A DNA stretch of 64,000 nt from Sabethes cyaneus (GCF_943734655.1 NC_071355.1:15046768-15110767); one strand, 5' to 3'. Shown: positions 44,925 to 56,706, counted from the first letter of the stretch. A program made the numbers and translations. The notes: generated from the sequence alone by a model not told the origin.

Positions 44925-45634
44925 CAATCCCAACGGTCAGGCCTGCATCTACATCCCGTCCGGGACTGGTGAAGACCAAAATTTTACCATTTCCGTTACG
45001 GACGAAGTGGTGCATGACCCATCGGTTAATGTTTACGAGCTGCACCGACACCTAGTTCCGTGTGGTTCATTAACTTCGGCTCAGAACGCGACAAGCAAAG
45101 AGAACGATTCGACATTCGGCGCCAAAAGACCATGCGACACTAACGACGAAGGCGTTATGCCCAGATGCAAGAAGCCACGGATTAGCCACTATCAGAACAA
45201 CCGTTCTAATGGGACACCGAACGTACAGCAGAAAGCAGCACCCGAGGACATGACTAGTTCCAAGATACCACGGAACCCAAAAAATAACGATTCTAAAACG
45301 AATCCACAGAAGAAATCTGATGACAGGCCGGTAGAAGTGAATAGTTTAGAGGAGCATTTCGCCGGCGACAATATAAAAAGGAATTTGACAATGAATTTAA
45401 AGAATATCTTCGGTTACAAGAAAGCATTAACCACTTCAAGAAGAAGTTCGCACAGTTAGAGGAAGATCTGCGACGAGAGCGCCACTTAGGGCAGGTTAAG
45501 CAAATACAGCAAAAAATTCTTAGAGAATATCGAAATGTAGGATTTACAGTAAAGGCGGAAAGACTTACCTACCTACACAAAAAGCTAGGCTTCATAAAAC
45601 GTTTAGTAGAACATTATGACGCAATTTGATGTGA
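44925..45634 (+). pseudogene. Mini-ELL copy 12, 5'-truncated and frameshifted
   Basis: Begins at CAATCCCAACGGTCAG, head-to-head with the minus-strand pseudogene, so promoter and first 40-odd codons are missing. It keeps ELHRHLVPCGSL, an intermediate form of the winged-helix deletion. About 34 bp are lost at GCATTTCGCCG/GCGACAAT (45362), shifting the frame, and another base is lost near the stop (GCAATTTGATG). Dead copy. Confidence 0.88.
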
Positions 45635-45779
45635 TTTAGTTTTAGTTTAGCTAGTTAGCTTAGATAGTTAGTACGATTTTAGATATAGTAAATATAATTG
45701 CACGAAACTTAAAAGTGTTTGTCAACGTTTATTTTAGAAAGAAATAAATTGAAAGCCCAAGCTTCGAGTCCTTTGTTTA

Positions 45780-46140
45780 CGAATTGGCTTGAAAAAAAAG
45801 TTTGTAGGATATGAGTCAATTTTTTTTTATAAAATCAATTGTCTGTGGGCTCTACTGTCTGAAAAACTCGAAAAATGAGTCTTTGAGTTGAATTAACACT
45901 TCTAGCACGAATTAGAAATGGAAATTCGAACAATGGAATTTCCGAAAATCGTCCAAAAAAATTTTCCTTCGTTTTTGTCTTTTTTCGTATATTTTTGCAT
46001 AGAAAATAATAACGTTTATATTATAAGCAAGAATAGATTCGGTTTTCACGTTTAAACCTTAAATAAAAATTCTTAAAATCCATGTTTTTTTTTGCTCGAT
46101 TAAAAAATTTATTTTTTTTTATTTTTACCACCTCTAGCAG
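45780..46140 (-). mobile_element. Internal fragment of the Harbinger-like MITE
   Basis: Inverted relative to 24480-24780: shared CCGAAAATCGTCCAAAAAAA and GACTCATTTTTCGAG-type segments. The terminal GGCCATT repeats are missing. Confidence 0.6.
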
Positions 46141-46320
46141 CAAGTCAACAAAACGGTCATCGGACTTAATGTCCCGCGAGTAAAACGATGCTGATGCAGT
46201 CACTAACCCTGCGCCACGTGCTCCAGTAGTATGCTAGCACGATCGTTGAAACTGAAGTCCCGTAAGTAAAACGTTGTCTGTGCCAGGGCAAATCCTGGTC
46301 ACGGCACCAATGTTCGTAAT
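46140..46320 (-). mobile_element. Possible BEL/Pao-like LTR leader
   Basis: On the minus strand, CGAACA is followed by TTGGTGCCGTGACCAGGATT, which resembles the start of BEL/Pao internal regions next to an LTR ending in CA. The LTR would then extend rightward from 46313. No gag or pol is seen, and the other LTR edge was not found. Confidence 0.35.
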
Positions 46321-46782
46321 CGTCGTTAAGGCCGTATTCCACTGACGGTTACCGTTCCGCTGCCGTTCCATTCCGCTGTTCGTCAACCAACCAGCGCACA
46401 GCGATTCACCGCTACCGGTCTTGTCAGAGAGATATGATTGTTTCTATTTTTTCGGCTACCGTTCTCGGTGCGCTGCAGTGGTATTTAATTCTATAATTTT
46501 TATATTGATAATAATATATTTATATACAGAGTCTGGTTGTGTTTTTACATTTTTGCCTTTCTATTATATAAATATATATTTACAATTAACTGCAGCTATG
46601 AAATGAAATGAAACATCAAATGATCCAAAAATATTATTTGCAATGCACGACGGATGTTTTGGCATTGAAACAGTAAATCAAAATTGCATTGTTTTGGCTT
46701 CTATAAAAGATGGGTTTCATTTAGATTTCGTATTTATGCAACTAAAGCAAAGTTTTTTTGAATAGGGTTTGAATTAGAAAAT

Positions 46783-46939
46783 CAGAGGGGTTGTGTACAA
46801 GACACGACCGCATATATATGTGACGCAGGACTACGTTAGTCACTTTGTAATGATAGTAGCATATATTCATGCTTGTAATCATTCGATTCTTCATGTATAC
46901 ATGCTATATGCAACATATATACATTCTACATGCGTTGTA
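46783..46939. repeat. Left arm of a 160-bp inverted repeat
   Basis: Pairs with 49159-49318: GAGGGGTTGTGTACAAGACA at the outer edge, GTATACATGCTATATGCAAC in the middle and CATGCGTTGTATG at the inner edge. The 2.2 kb between holds the 47.4-kb tandem repeat and one arm of a second inverted pair. 46940-47390 has no gene seen. Confidence 0.7.
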
Positions 46940-47394
46940 TGGGTCAATTCTAAGTAGAAAAAGGGCGTTTATAGTGCGTTTATAGTAGAAAAAGGTAATT
47001 TTTGTCTTTCTTGTTTTAATATTTATTTCGATTTTAATATACGTTCGTGTTGGACCACAGCGCTCGTCTAAAATTGCCGGATTTGGTCCGGTTTTGTGAA
47101 CTATATGGCAGGTAAGTTTCATCAATTAACTCCCTCTTTTCTTTTCTCCCTTTTTCCGGTATCTGGTCGGGTTCGGTCTGGCCAGATACAAGCTAGAAAA
47201 ATCTTCGGTGATGTTAATGGCGGTGACCGTGACCGTGACCTAGCACTTGCTAGATGAGAAAAAAAACCGTATGAATGCCGACCATGACCGCCATTGCCTT
47301 TAGACTCGATTATCTACACAAATCATTTGTCTACACCAATTCCTACTTAAAAATTTAACGATTTTTCCTATATTTACATCTCATATTCTAAAAA

Positions 47395-47770
47395 AACTTT
47401 ATTTTAGATTTCCCCATAAAAATTTAATGCTTATATTTTTAATCTTTTATTTTCAGATTTATCCATGAAATTTTAATACTATATTTTTAATTGACCTTAT
47501 TTAATTTTCAGATTTATCCATAAAAAATTTAGTACTAATCTTTTAATTTGCCTTGTTTTTATTGTCAGGTTTTTCCATAAAAAATTCAAACATTAAAAAA
47601 AATCCTTTTCTACTTTCAGACACATAAAACTAATTGCTCTCTTTTATTTTTAGTTATTTTTCATAAAATTAATTTTATTTTTTCAACCCTTTTTCCCTCT
47701 TATAGGAATAAACATTAATGCTTTTTTTTCTTCTTTCTCGTTTCAGGTATTTTTTTTATTCTACAATATA
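47395..47770. repeat. 50-57 bp AT-rich tandem repeat
   Basis: Repeated TTTCAGATTTATCCATAAAA-type cores at about 47403, 47451, 47506 and 47563, decaying to the right (TTTCAGACACATAAAAC, TTTCAGGTATTTTTTT). Many TTTTCAG/TTTCAGG strings look like splice acceptors but are part of the repeat. 47770-48290 has nothing recognised. Confidence 0.6.
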
Positions 47771-48292
47771 TTAATGCTCGTTTTTTTCTAATTCTTGTAG
47801 GTTCTTAAACGAAACCTAAAAAAACCGGAAAAAATCATGTATAATTGAAAATTAAACAAGAGGATCTCAGATGAGTAGCTAACCCCTCTACTAACGTAGC
47901 TTAAGTACTAATATAGATACAAGTAGCTTTTCCAATTTCATGTTCAGGTTAGGCAACAAAATTATGTATTGAACAATCATACTAAATTAGATTTAAGCTT
48001 TTTTCTCCACTAATCTACAACATTTGCGCTAACCCAAGTTTTTCTTTTACAATCACTACAACGTAGAGTATATCTCTGCGCTGTAGTCATTATGTTTACA
48101 TGCTAAGTGTCGCTCAATATGACACGAGCATGGTTTTCATCTCTTTTTGACCACCTTACAGAGTAAACTCGAGGTGTGTTTTATTTTCTACTGGTCACTC
48201 TTATATGAGGTAAGAGTTTCTTCATAGCTTTAAAGCAGAGGAAAACAACAGTTTTGTTGTTGTTTCTTTTTGACGTAGGACTACGTCTTACG

Positions 48293-48900
48293 GCAAGTTT
48301 TGAGATAGGGTGTCATTCCAAAAAATCGAAAAATGCGAGCGTCACGAAAAATGAAAGGTTTTGAGCGCTAATAGCTCAGCGGTTTTCCGATCGATTTTCA
48401 ATATTCTTACACCAATCGATCGAAAAATCTTCTGAGAATTGACGCAAAATGAAGAAAAGTATGGATTCTTGATATTGAACTATTGAAAAATTGAAAATAT
48501 TGAACCCATGTTTTACCAAAATTCTCGCTTCGTGATTGGTTGGAAGATTCATTACGATGATCTAAACCTATATCAATTTGATATCTGCTTGGGAAGTAAG
48601 CCAAAATAAGTGACAGTTTTCTCATTTCAACAATATTTCTTAACACCGCGGTTCAACGTAGACCATTTTGATGTCCTTGCTTGGGAAGTACGCCAGAAAG
48701 AGTAACAGAGCCCCCTCGTGCAAACAGATTTCTTACGAACGCGATTAAACCTAGTCCAATTTGATGTCTGTGTTAGGGAAGTGTGCCAGAAAAAGTTCGT
48801 CGTCCCGACAGATCGCAAATTCTTTACTGCGAGACGATTAAACCTCGGCGAACTTGATATCTGTGTTGGAAAAATGTGCTACAGCTGTAGTGTTCGGTTA
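48293..48900. repeat. Left arm of a larger inverted repeat with 92-bp units
   Basis: Matches 49846-50395 inverted: ATCGATTTTCAATATTCTTA, ATTCTCGCTTCGTGATTGG and the 92-bp units (TTTGATGTCTGTGTTAGGG). The plus-strand open frame 48718-48903 is carried by these units. Confidence 0.65.
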
Positions 48901-49158
48901 TAATACGACTCTGTATGAATACGCATGCTTGCCGTTTCATTAGAAGTGTAGTGGAAAGATGTGCTGTTGATAAAATAAGATTGAATTGGTAAAATCCCTT
49001 CAACGTGGAAAACCATGGATAATAAAAACAATCTTTAATTTCAGTAAGGTAGCAGGAAAGCAATAGTTTGTGTTCTTGATTTTGTTAAATTGTTTTCAAA
49101 TGCACAATCTTTTGAGAATGGAACGCATGCAATGTTACTACTTTGATAAATGTTACAT

Positions 49159-49318
49159 ACAACGCATGTAGCATGTGTATATGTTGCATATAGCATGTAT
49201 ACATGAAGAATCGAATGATTACAAGCATGAATACCTGCCGCTATCACTACAAAGAGACTTATGTAGTCCTGCGTCACCTATATACGCGGTCGTGTCTTGT
49301 ACACAACCCCTCTGATTT
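49159..49318. repeat. Right arm of the 160-bp inverted repeat
   Basis: Inverted copy of 46783-46939 with a few substitutions (CATATATATG against its CGTATATAGG form). Between 49320 and 49540 nothing is recognised. Confidence 0.7.
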
Positions 49319-49539
49319 TTGAAATTTACTGTTTAAATTAATGATAATGTTCTACAAAAAGTATTTTGAAAAAAAAAATTAAATATTTACAGACCTTGTA
49401 TCAATGGTCTTCTATTAACATTAAATATCTATACATTATAATTCTATATTTAATAATGTATTAAACAAAACTTCTAATGGTTGTATTTACATTTTTATAA
49501 ATTCGTGGGGACTTTGAAAATCTACTTTGGATTTTTATA

Positions 49540-49700
49540 TTTTGTGTTGGCTAACGGCTGACTGGGTTTTGTTGTGGTTGGCTAAGACGCTGATTGGTTT
49601 TGTTTGTTTTGGATGGCTAAGACATTGGTTGGTTTTGTGTGTTTTGGTTTGGCTAAGACGCTGTCTGTTTCTATGTGTTTTGGTTGCCTAAAACCCTATT
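49540..49700. repeat. About 35-bp GT-rich tandem repeat
   Basis: Four or five imperfect copies of GGCTAAGACGCTGATTGG plus TTTTGTTTGTTTTGG-like spacers. Non-coding. Confidence 0.65.
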
Positions 49701-49845
49701 TGGTCTATCTCGCCCTTACCTTTGCTTGTTGATTCGCCCTTCGTGGGAGTTTGCGTTCATTGACGTATCATGGTTTTTCAATTATAATCCTGGGGGTATT
49801 TTATCATAGCTTTGGGAAACAAAATTTATTAATTTTTTCAAATTC

Positions 49846-50395
49846 GCCTAGGATTAAACGTCTCGCAATAGAGAATTTGTAATCTGTTGGGACAACGAAC
49901 TAGTGTCATTTTTTCTGGCACACTTCCCCAACACAGACATAAAATTGGACTAGGTTTATTCGCGTTCGTAAGGATTCTGTTGGCACGAGGGGGCTTTGTC
50001 ACTCTTTCTGGCATACTTCCCAAGCAAGGACGTCAAAATGGTCAAAATGGTGTTAAGAAATCTTGTTGAGATGAGAAAGCATTGTCACTTGTTTTGGCTT
50101 ACTTCCCATGCACAGATATCAAATTAGTATAGGTTTAGATCATCGTAAAGAATCTTCCAACCAATCACGAAGCGAGAATTCTGGTAAAACATGGGTTCAT
50201 TATTTTCAATTTTTCAATAGTTTAACATCCAGACATCCATACTTTTTTCATTTGAGCCAATTCTTAGATTTTCCAATCGATTGGTGTAAGAATAGTGAAA
50301 ATCGTTCGGGAAAGCACTAAGCTATTAGCGTTTAAAACCTGACCATTTTTCGAGAAAGATTTTTTGGAATTACCCCCTATACCAGCTAACTTCCT
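49846..50395. repeat. Right arm of the larger inverted repeat
   Basis: Inverted relative to 48293-48900; includes three 92-bp units (CACTTCCCCAACACAGACAT and others). Its right end abuts the 3' flank of the minus-strand mini-ELL copy. Confidence 0.65.
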
Positions 50396-50404
50396 GAAAG
50401 ACGT

Positions 50405-50517
50405 AGTATGGTCAACGTTACCTTTTGCGTTATACCCATCGCAATCAGGTAAAAATGTTCGATTGCTTGCCCAGTCAGTGGTGGACAATTATTCGGAGAA
50501 GCAACGGCTGTGACCCT
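50405..50517 (-). pseudogene. Unidentified 3'-flank frame, fragment
   Basis: Minus strand RVTAVASPNNCPPLTGQ, then IEHFYL and GITQKVTLTI, after which it diverges. It lies downstream of the minus-strand mini-ELL copy, as in the plus-strand type A units, so the link between the two is old. Confidence 0.4.
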
Positions 50518-50660
50518 GAAACAACAGACTCGAAGCTTGGACTTTCAATTTCGGATTTCTTGTTAAAATAAACGTTGACAAACACTATTAAGTTTCGTGC
50601 AATTATATTTACTGTATCTAAAATCGTCAAAATATAAATACTAACTAAACTAAAACTAAA

Positions 50661-51536
50661 TCACATCAAAATCGCGTCATAGTCTTCTACTAATTGTTTT
50701 ATGAAGCCTAGCTTTTTGTGTAGGTAGGTAAGTCTTTCCGCTTTTACTGTAAACTCTACATTTCGATATTCTCTTAGAATTTTTTGTTCTATTTTCTTAA
50801 CCTGCCCCAAGTGGCGGTCTCATCGCAGATCTTCCTCTAGCTGTGCGAACTTCTTCTTTATTTGGTTAATACATTCTTGTAGCCGAAGATATTCCTTAAA
50901 TTCATTGTCAAATTCCTTTTTATATTGTCGCCGTTGTTCTGCCGAGGATATTGCAGTATACTTAGCGACGAAATCCTCCTCTAAACTATTCACTTCTACC
51001 GGCCTGTCATCAGATTTCTTCTGTGGATTCCTTTTAGAATCGGTATTTTTCGGCTTCCGTGGTGTCTTGGAACTAGACATGTTCTCGGGTGCTGCTTTCT
51101 GCTGTACGTTCGGTGTCCCATTAGAGCGGTTGTTCTTCTGATAGTGGCTAATCCGTGGCTTCTTGCATCTGGGCATAACGCCTTCGTCGTTAGTGTCGCA
51201 TGGTCTTTTGCCACCGAATGTCGTGTCGTTCTCTTTGCTGGCCGCGTTCTGAGTCGAAGTCAATAAACCACACGGAACCAGGTGTCGGTGCAGCTGGGAA
51301 ACATTGACCGATGGGTCATTCACCACTTCGTCCGTAACGGAAATGGTAAAATTTTGGTCTTCACCAGTCCCGGACGGGATGTAGATGCAGGCCTGACCGT
51401 TGGGATTGAACCGAATCTTCGGTTTGAATGCAGATCCAAATTTCAGCATATTACCTTCGATCGCCTGCAGCAGTGATTCCGGCACTCGGACGTGGATCTC
51501 CTGCAGACCGTTCATCTCAGTATGCAAATTAGCCAT
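50661..51536 (-). pseudogene. Mini-ELL copy 13, single nonsense mutation
   Basis: Minus strand from ATG 51536. Full length apart from TGA at 50822-50820, where CGA of LRRERHLGQ has become a stop. The frame continues to the family stop at 50663-50661 (EFTVKAERL, KQLVEDYDAILM). It keeps VNVSQLHRHLVPCGLL, five to six residues more than other full-length copies, and GNMLKFGS at the extra-codon site. The truncated 238-residue product would lack the last half of the occludin/ELL domain. The promoter is intact. A stop-bearing allele or recent decay is likely. Confidence 0.88.
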
Positions 51537-51617
51537 AGTTGTCCTTAGAACCTTCTCAGTTTAATAATTCAATAATATACGTTTTCACTAGTAACCACTT
51601 ATGACTGCTGTCGTTTT

Positions 51618-51656
51618 GAAACTGACTTCGTCGTGCAGAATTTCGCTAACTATATA
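51618..51656 (-). promoter_or_regulatory. TATA box and initiator of mini-ELL copy 13
   Basis: Minus-strand TATATA starts at 51656 and the initiator A of TCAGTT is at 51623: 33 bp, as in the plus copies. The 5' flank extends to about 51840 with TTACCT-type hexamers and one CTCGCCAA site. Confidence 0.75.
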
Positions 51657-52504
51657 GGTGTAGCAGGTAAGCATTGGCGAGTTGGTAAATAATACAAACA
51701 ATAAAGCAAATCAAAACCTAGGTAAACACTCTACTTCAGTTTAAAAAGCTAAATTTTACCTAAATTTTAAAAGTATTACCTTGGCTGTACAATTTCCTTG
51801 ATTTTATTTTCTTCTTTAGGTAATTTTAGGTAACCAATAGGAATTTCACCCGGATAATCGAGTCCGACCTGTACCGACATTTTTAAACGTTCGCCCTCTG
51901 CTGGTCAATCCGCCAACTTACTTACTTACTTCTTACTTCTAGCAGCATTGGGCCGCCCTATTCCTGGTACCGGTGGATTCGTGAAGGTTTGTTTGTTTGT
52001 TTATATTTGAGACCTTTTAACCATATATGGTCATTCAGGTCTGCTGGTTTAACTTCATAGTCGTTCGGAATCCTTGAGACATGGCCGGCCCACAACTATT
52101 TGACTTCTCGATTTTCCCACTTTGCGAGTGTTCGGCTTCAAATGGTTCGACTGGAATGATCGAAACTAGATGCGAGATTATCTACTGTATTTTGTCGTGT
52201 AATGATAGTTCAAATGTCAAAACACTTGAACGCAAACCGATAAAGTGTGGGTTAGTTTCACGATATCATCCAGTCTACCATTCTTCCTCACCAAACGCTT
52301 CCAAACCACCTTTAATAAAACATGATTTACGTTGGACCGCGACAAAGTCAAAAAGCCGTGGGCTTAAAACGTCATTAGACATTACCCTACTTTACCGCAG
52401 CCGGCTATTTAGAGTACAGGAAAATTACGGGGCCATTGTAGCGATCCTATTGGCTCTATCTAGCAAGCACCGCCTTGCCGATATTCGGATAGATGTTTGT
52501 TTAA

Positions 52505-52771
52505 TTTGATCGGCGTTTTACGGCGAAATAAATACGAATTTTTAAATTCCGGTTTGTTCGGACGTTTCAAGCTACTCACTGGCATTCGCTAATCATTTGC
52601 GGATCACTTTTCACGTTCTTTTTGTTATACTTAGTAGCTAAAAAACTAAGTCTAACATAATGGACGTAAAAAGTTGTTCACAGATGATGAGTGAAAGAGC
52701 AGCTCGAAACGTCCGGACAAACTGGAATTTAAAAATATTTTTACTTATTTTGCCGAAAAACACCGATCAAA
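52505..52771. mobile_element. Fold-back element
   Basis: Arms of about 75-80 bp: TTTGATCGGCGTTTTACGGC at the left against CCGAAAAACACCGATCAAA at the right, and GTTCGGACGTTTCAAGCT against AGCTCGAAACGTCCGGAC. Both arms contain AAATTC(C)GGTTTGT-type sequence. 51840-52500 holds degenerate repeat and a 142-codon open frame (52081-52509) with no recognised product. Confidence 0.65.
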
Positions 52772-52859
52772 CTAAGCAATTATTGAATTACGGCGATTAA
52801 CTTAATACAACATCATTCAATTGTGAAAGAAGTTTTCTTTAATTTCAATCTACGCATTT

Positions 52860-53260
52860 CTCTAAGACGCTCTAATACTTCGAAAGTCGAAGGTATACAA
52901 TCCGAAAGTCGAAAACACGATTGATCGCGAAACGATCAAAACAGTCCCAAAGTCAGAATGTTGGAAACTCTGAAAATAACAAAGTCGAAAAGTCGATAAA
53001 TCAAAAAGTGGAACAGTCTGAAAGTTGAACACTCGCAACGTCGGAAAGTCACAAGATATGAAAACCAGAAAGTCAGAAAATTGCAAAGCAGAAAAGCTGG
53101 AATGTCGGAAAGTAACAATAAAAGTTATGCAATTGGAAAGTTGAAAAGTCGAAAACTAGAAAACTCGATAAGTTGAAAAGTGGGACAAACGAAGAGTCGC
53201 ACAACAGGAAAGTCATAAGCTTGGATAATCAATAAGCCGGAAAGTCAGATAGTTGAAGAA
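52860..53260. repeat. Degenerate AAAGTCGAAA minisatellite
   Basis: Irregular units such as GAAAGTCGAAAACACG and AAGTCGAAAAGTCG, period about 10-13. It is the complement type of 3410-3710 and 28930-29222. Minus-strand frames (52862-53118) are artefacts. Confidence 0.7.
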
Positions 53261-53319
53261 ACGACATATTGTGGGTATTAAAAGTCGACAACAATGGAGT
53301 ATATTTGTCATTTTGTAAA

Positions 53320-53545
53320 CTTATACATGGTACCAAATTCTACACACCTTCTTGCCCATGTTCCTAATTTTGCGCATGTTTGTTCCTTATTCTGCGCACC
53401 CAAAAAGTAACAATAAATACTTATGACATTTTGTTTATGACTTTATATGCTGGAAGCACACCAAAAGTCCGGCATCAACCATTACCATAATTAACTCCAT
53501 GGTCCGGTTTTTATCTGCTGTTCAGGTGGGACAGGAATATTGTAA
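53320..53545. mobile_element. Fragment of TA-target transposon family i
   Basis: Parallels 7495-7720: CCTTCTTGCCCATGTTCCTA, CGCATGTTTGTTCCTTATTC and CTGGAAGCACACCAAAA. Both ends are missing. Confidence 0.6.
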
Positions 53546-53559
53546 TCATTTTTTATCAT

Positions 53560-53655
53560 AGTCACTTTAACAGCTGACTTCTGCGGGGTTGGGATTTGAA
53601 TCCGGGTCCTTGGCGTGAGAGGCGTAAATGCTAATCACTACACCGGGATTGACCC
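53560..53655 (-). mobile_element. tRNA-like SINE (family 3)
   Basis: Minus strand GTAGTGATTAGCATTTACG (A box) and CCGGATTCAAATCCC (B box). Matches 39990-40100. 53660-54600 holds two copies of a TATAAGAGGCTTATGT module (53688, 54480) and no gene. Confidence 0.6.
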
Positions 53656-54614
53656 CTTGTAATTATTTTGATTGGCTCATCTATTTATATAAGAGGCTTA
53701 TGTCTGTCGCCAAAACGAGGGGCGCGATATGCATTTCCGTGGCAATAATCGCCCACATTAAGCAAAGACTTAAACCAATCATACCAGATTACATTCAAGA
53801 CGAGCAAAAATAATGGAGTTGCACCTCATAGAGTTACATAGCGTTAGCGTTACATAGCGTACCTCCAATTTGCTCTCAATGGATCATTGAAAAAGTTAAA
53901 AAATTTCACAGATGGCAAAACACTCAAACGCTCTCGACGAACGTCTATGACCGACTGTCAAACTGCCTTGCAATCTAATTGGTCCACCTAAAAAGACCGG
54001 TTCAGATTAACCGTTATCAACCGTCAACAACAACGGAACGGCAAAAAATTATGACGTGTAATCTGTATTAGCCTTAAAGTTTACTCTAAATAGGCCACGT
54101 GGGGCATTAGTGTCCATCTAGCGGTAAGCATGAGCAAAAGCTACCTACAATAATCCATTAGACGCGAGGCGACGCGCGCGGGTTACAACTATCTATTTAT
54201 TGCAGATTGCAAGAAAAATCCTCACATCGCGGTTATCTTGACTGTAGAACCAAACCATCAAAAGATCACCGCAGAGCAGATTTCTGCAATTTAATACATG
54301 AAAATTTACTAAATCAATTGTTTTTCATCAAAACCATGCTACAAAACTGTTATTTTGTAGAACTGCAAACCATAAAACCTGAATTTTAATATTGCGTTTA
54401 TCTCGCGGTTATCTCCTGAGCGCGTTATCATCGCCGCTGCATGCGGATTTTTCATAACCGCCGCAATATATAATCTATTTATATAAGAGGCTTATGTTTG
54501 TATCGAAAACCAGGTCTCTGACAGGACGTCATAAAAGGCTAATCGCTAACTAAAACCAGGTCCCTGACAGGACGTCATGCTTCCGTAGCAATGGGTTGTA
54601 TTCTCAGTCTCCTC

Positions 54615-55407
54615 ACTGGTCGACTGCTGGACTGCTCGATTGCTCAACTGGTTGACTAGACTGCTCGACTGGACTGGTCGATGATTAGACTGCTAGATTT
54701 GATTGCTCGACTGGACTGCTCAACTGATCTGTTCGATTCGACTTCTCGACTCAACTGATTGATTGGACAGCTCGATTTAACTGCTCGAGTGGACTACTCG
54801 ACTTAACTACTCGATTCGACTGCTTGACACATATGCTTGACTTACTACTCGACTTGACTGCACGATTGAACTGCTCGACTGGAGTGTTCGATTCGACTGT
54901 TCGACTGGACTGCTTGACTGTACAGCATGATTTATCTGCTCGACTAGACTGATCGATTCAACTGTTCGACTCGACGATCAACTCAACTGCTTGATTCCAC
55001 TGCTCGACTGGACTACTCGACTCAACTGCTCGACTCGACTGCTCGAATGAACTGCCTGACTCAACAACTCGATTGGACTATTCGAATCGGCTGCTCGACT
55101 CAACTGTTCAACCTGATTGCTCGATTCAACTGCTCGACTAGACTACACGATTTGACTGCTCGACTCAACTGACCGTTTGATTCTACAGCTCGACTAGACT
55201 GCTCGACTTAGCCACTCAACCAGACTGCTTGACTCAACTGCTTGACTCAACTGCTTGACTTAACTGTTTGATTCGACAGCACGACTTAACTGCTCGATTC
55301 AACTGCTTGACTGGACTACTCAACTGAACTGCTCGACTTAACTGTTCGACTTAACTGCTCGACTGAACCGCTTGGCCCAACTGCTCGACTAGACTGCTCA
55401 ACTCAAC
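54615..55407. repeat. 13-bp minisatellite (ACTGCTCGACTCR), left part
   Basis: About 60 degenerate copies of a 13-bp unit; the first ACTG and the CTCGA core are best kept, while positions after CGACT vary. It starts after TTCTCAGTCTCCTCACTGG, a leader also seen before the array at 61601. It is interrupted by a transposon at 55410. Confidence 0.88.
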
Positions 55408-55409
55408 TA

Positions 55410-56704
55410 CCGCCATCCGGGGTGAGATTGGGCCACGGGGGTGAGATTGTGCCAAAAACGAAAAATGTTTATTTGTGAAAATTTATTATATCTATAGAAA
55501 CTGGTGACATAAATTCAAAATGATGATGAACATAACATATTTCTTCATAACTTAGAATGGAACACAGACAATATTAGCAAACTATTTAGCCTAAAGAAGG
55601 TTTCAAAGTTCGCGATCAAAAATACGCGGAAATAACGCTTGTAAAAAATGTCCCGCATAAACCAACCCAAACGTGAAATCGCATCAACTTGCTATTTTGA
55701 AGGTATATAAACTAATCATTTACAATGTATTGAAAGGCTATTATGCGTTGGATAAATTTTGATTACGAAAATAATATTTTTCGAAACTTTGTACTTTTCG
55801 AGCTTCACGGGGGTGAGATTGTGCCAAGCCGATCGATCGATCTAATTTGTAGATTTCACATACACAGCCAAAATACGTCAGTATACACCAGTACACTCAC
55901 ATTCTTTACTATTGAGCACAATATTTTGACAGATTAGATTGCATCATCCATTTTGGAGCAAACAGCATCATAGGTCTGCTAAATAATTTAAACTAATTTT
56001 TACTTTTTCTTTGGAAATTTCAGATACTTTGAATAAACACTCTATTATAAGACGAATATATTATACCGTGTATAAACAGCCAGTTTTAAGGAGGGGGAGG
56101 GGGTGGGATAGGCCACATGCTCTGCGGCCGCGGGTTCTCGAACGAAATAATGGTTACTTTTGTTAAATGATTAAATCGGAATGCCCCCTTAGGATACACC
56201 CCTACATATATCTCCCCCTTGTAAACCCTAGAAACGCTACTGGCTATATAAAGGCTGTGCATTGACTACGAACTCTTTTTTAGTTATTTCAGACCTCTCC
56301 GGGTTATTTTCGATCATACTTTTTGTATGATGCGTTGTTTTTGGCCGACCCCCTGCCCCTTATAGTGCACTTAGTTCATGGACGACCCCATGTGAACTAC
56401 TTTACACTGATATTTATGTGTATTCTTTATAAACATGATAATGTTCACTGTTTAGGTTTTTAGCCTAACTTTATGTTTTTGGCACAATGTCACCCCCTAG
56501 AAGGGGTGAGATTGTGCCAAAGTTCATGCACTTCCAGTAAAATTAGGTTTCATTGTAACTAAACCATCTCTACGGTAGTTGTTAATTGAACAATTTAGTA
56601 TATATTGACAGGTTTGAAATCAACTTAGTTCCTAAATTGTGTGTATACTGAGCTAAAGAAGAAAAATATATGCTTTTTTGGCACAATCTCGCCCCGGATG
56701 ACGG
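55410..56704. mobile_element. TA-target non-autonomous transposon, family iv
   Basis: 1295 bp inserted in the 13-bp minisatellite. Ends CCGCCATCCGGGGTGAGATT and the inverted AATCTCGCCCCGGATGACGG, with TA on both sides (55408-55409, 56705-56706). GGGGTGAGATTGTGCCA recurs directly near 55439, near 55809 and near 56504. No transposase; the frame at 55743-55937 has no recognised domain. Confidence 0.85.
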
Positions 56705-56706
56705 TA

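Noticed and set aside
47400..47770. Repeated TTTTCAG strings as splice acceptors of a spliced gene
   Set aside because: They belong to a tandem repeat, and no coding exon follows.
52081..52509. 142-codon plus-strand frame, longest outside the mini-ELL genes
   Set aside because: Its start lies in degenerate repeat, no motif is recognised, and codon use looks random.
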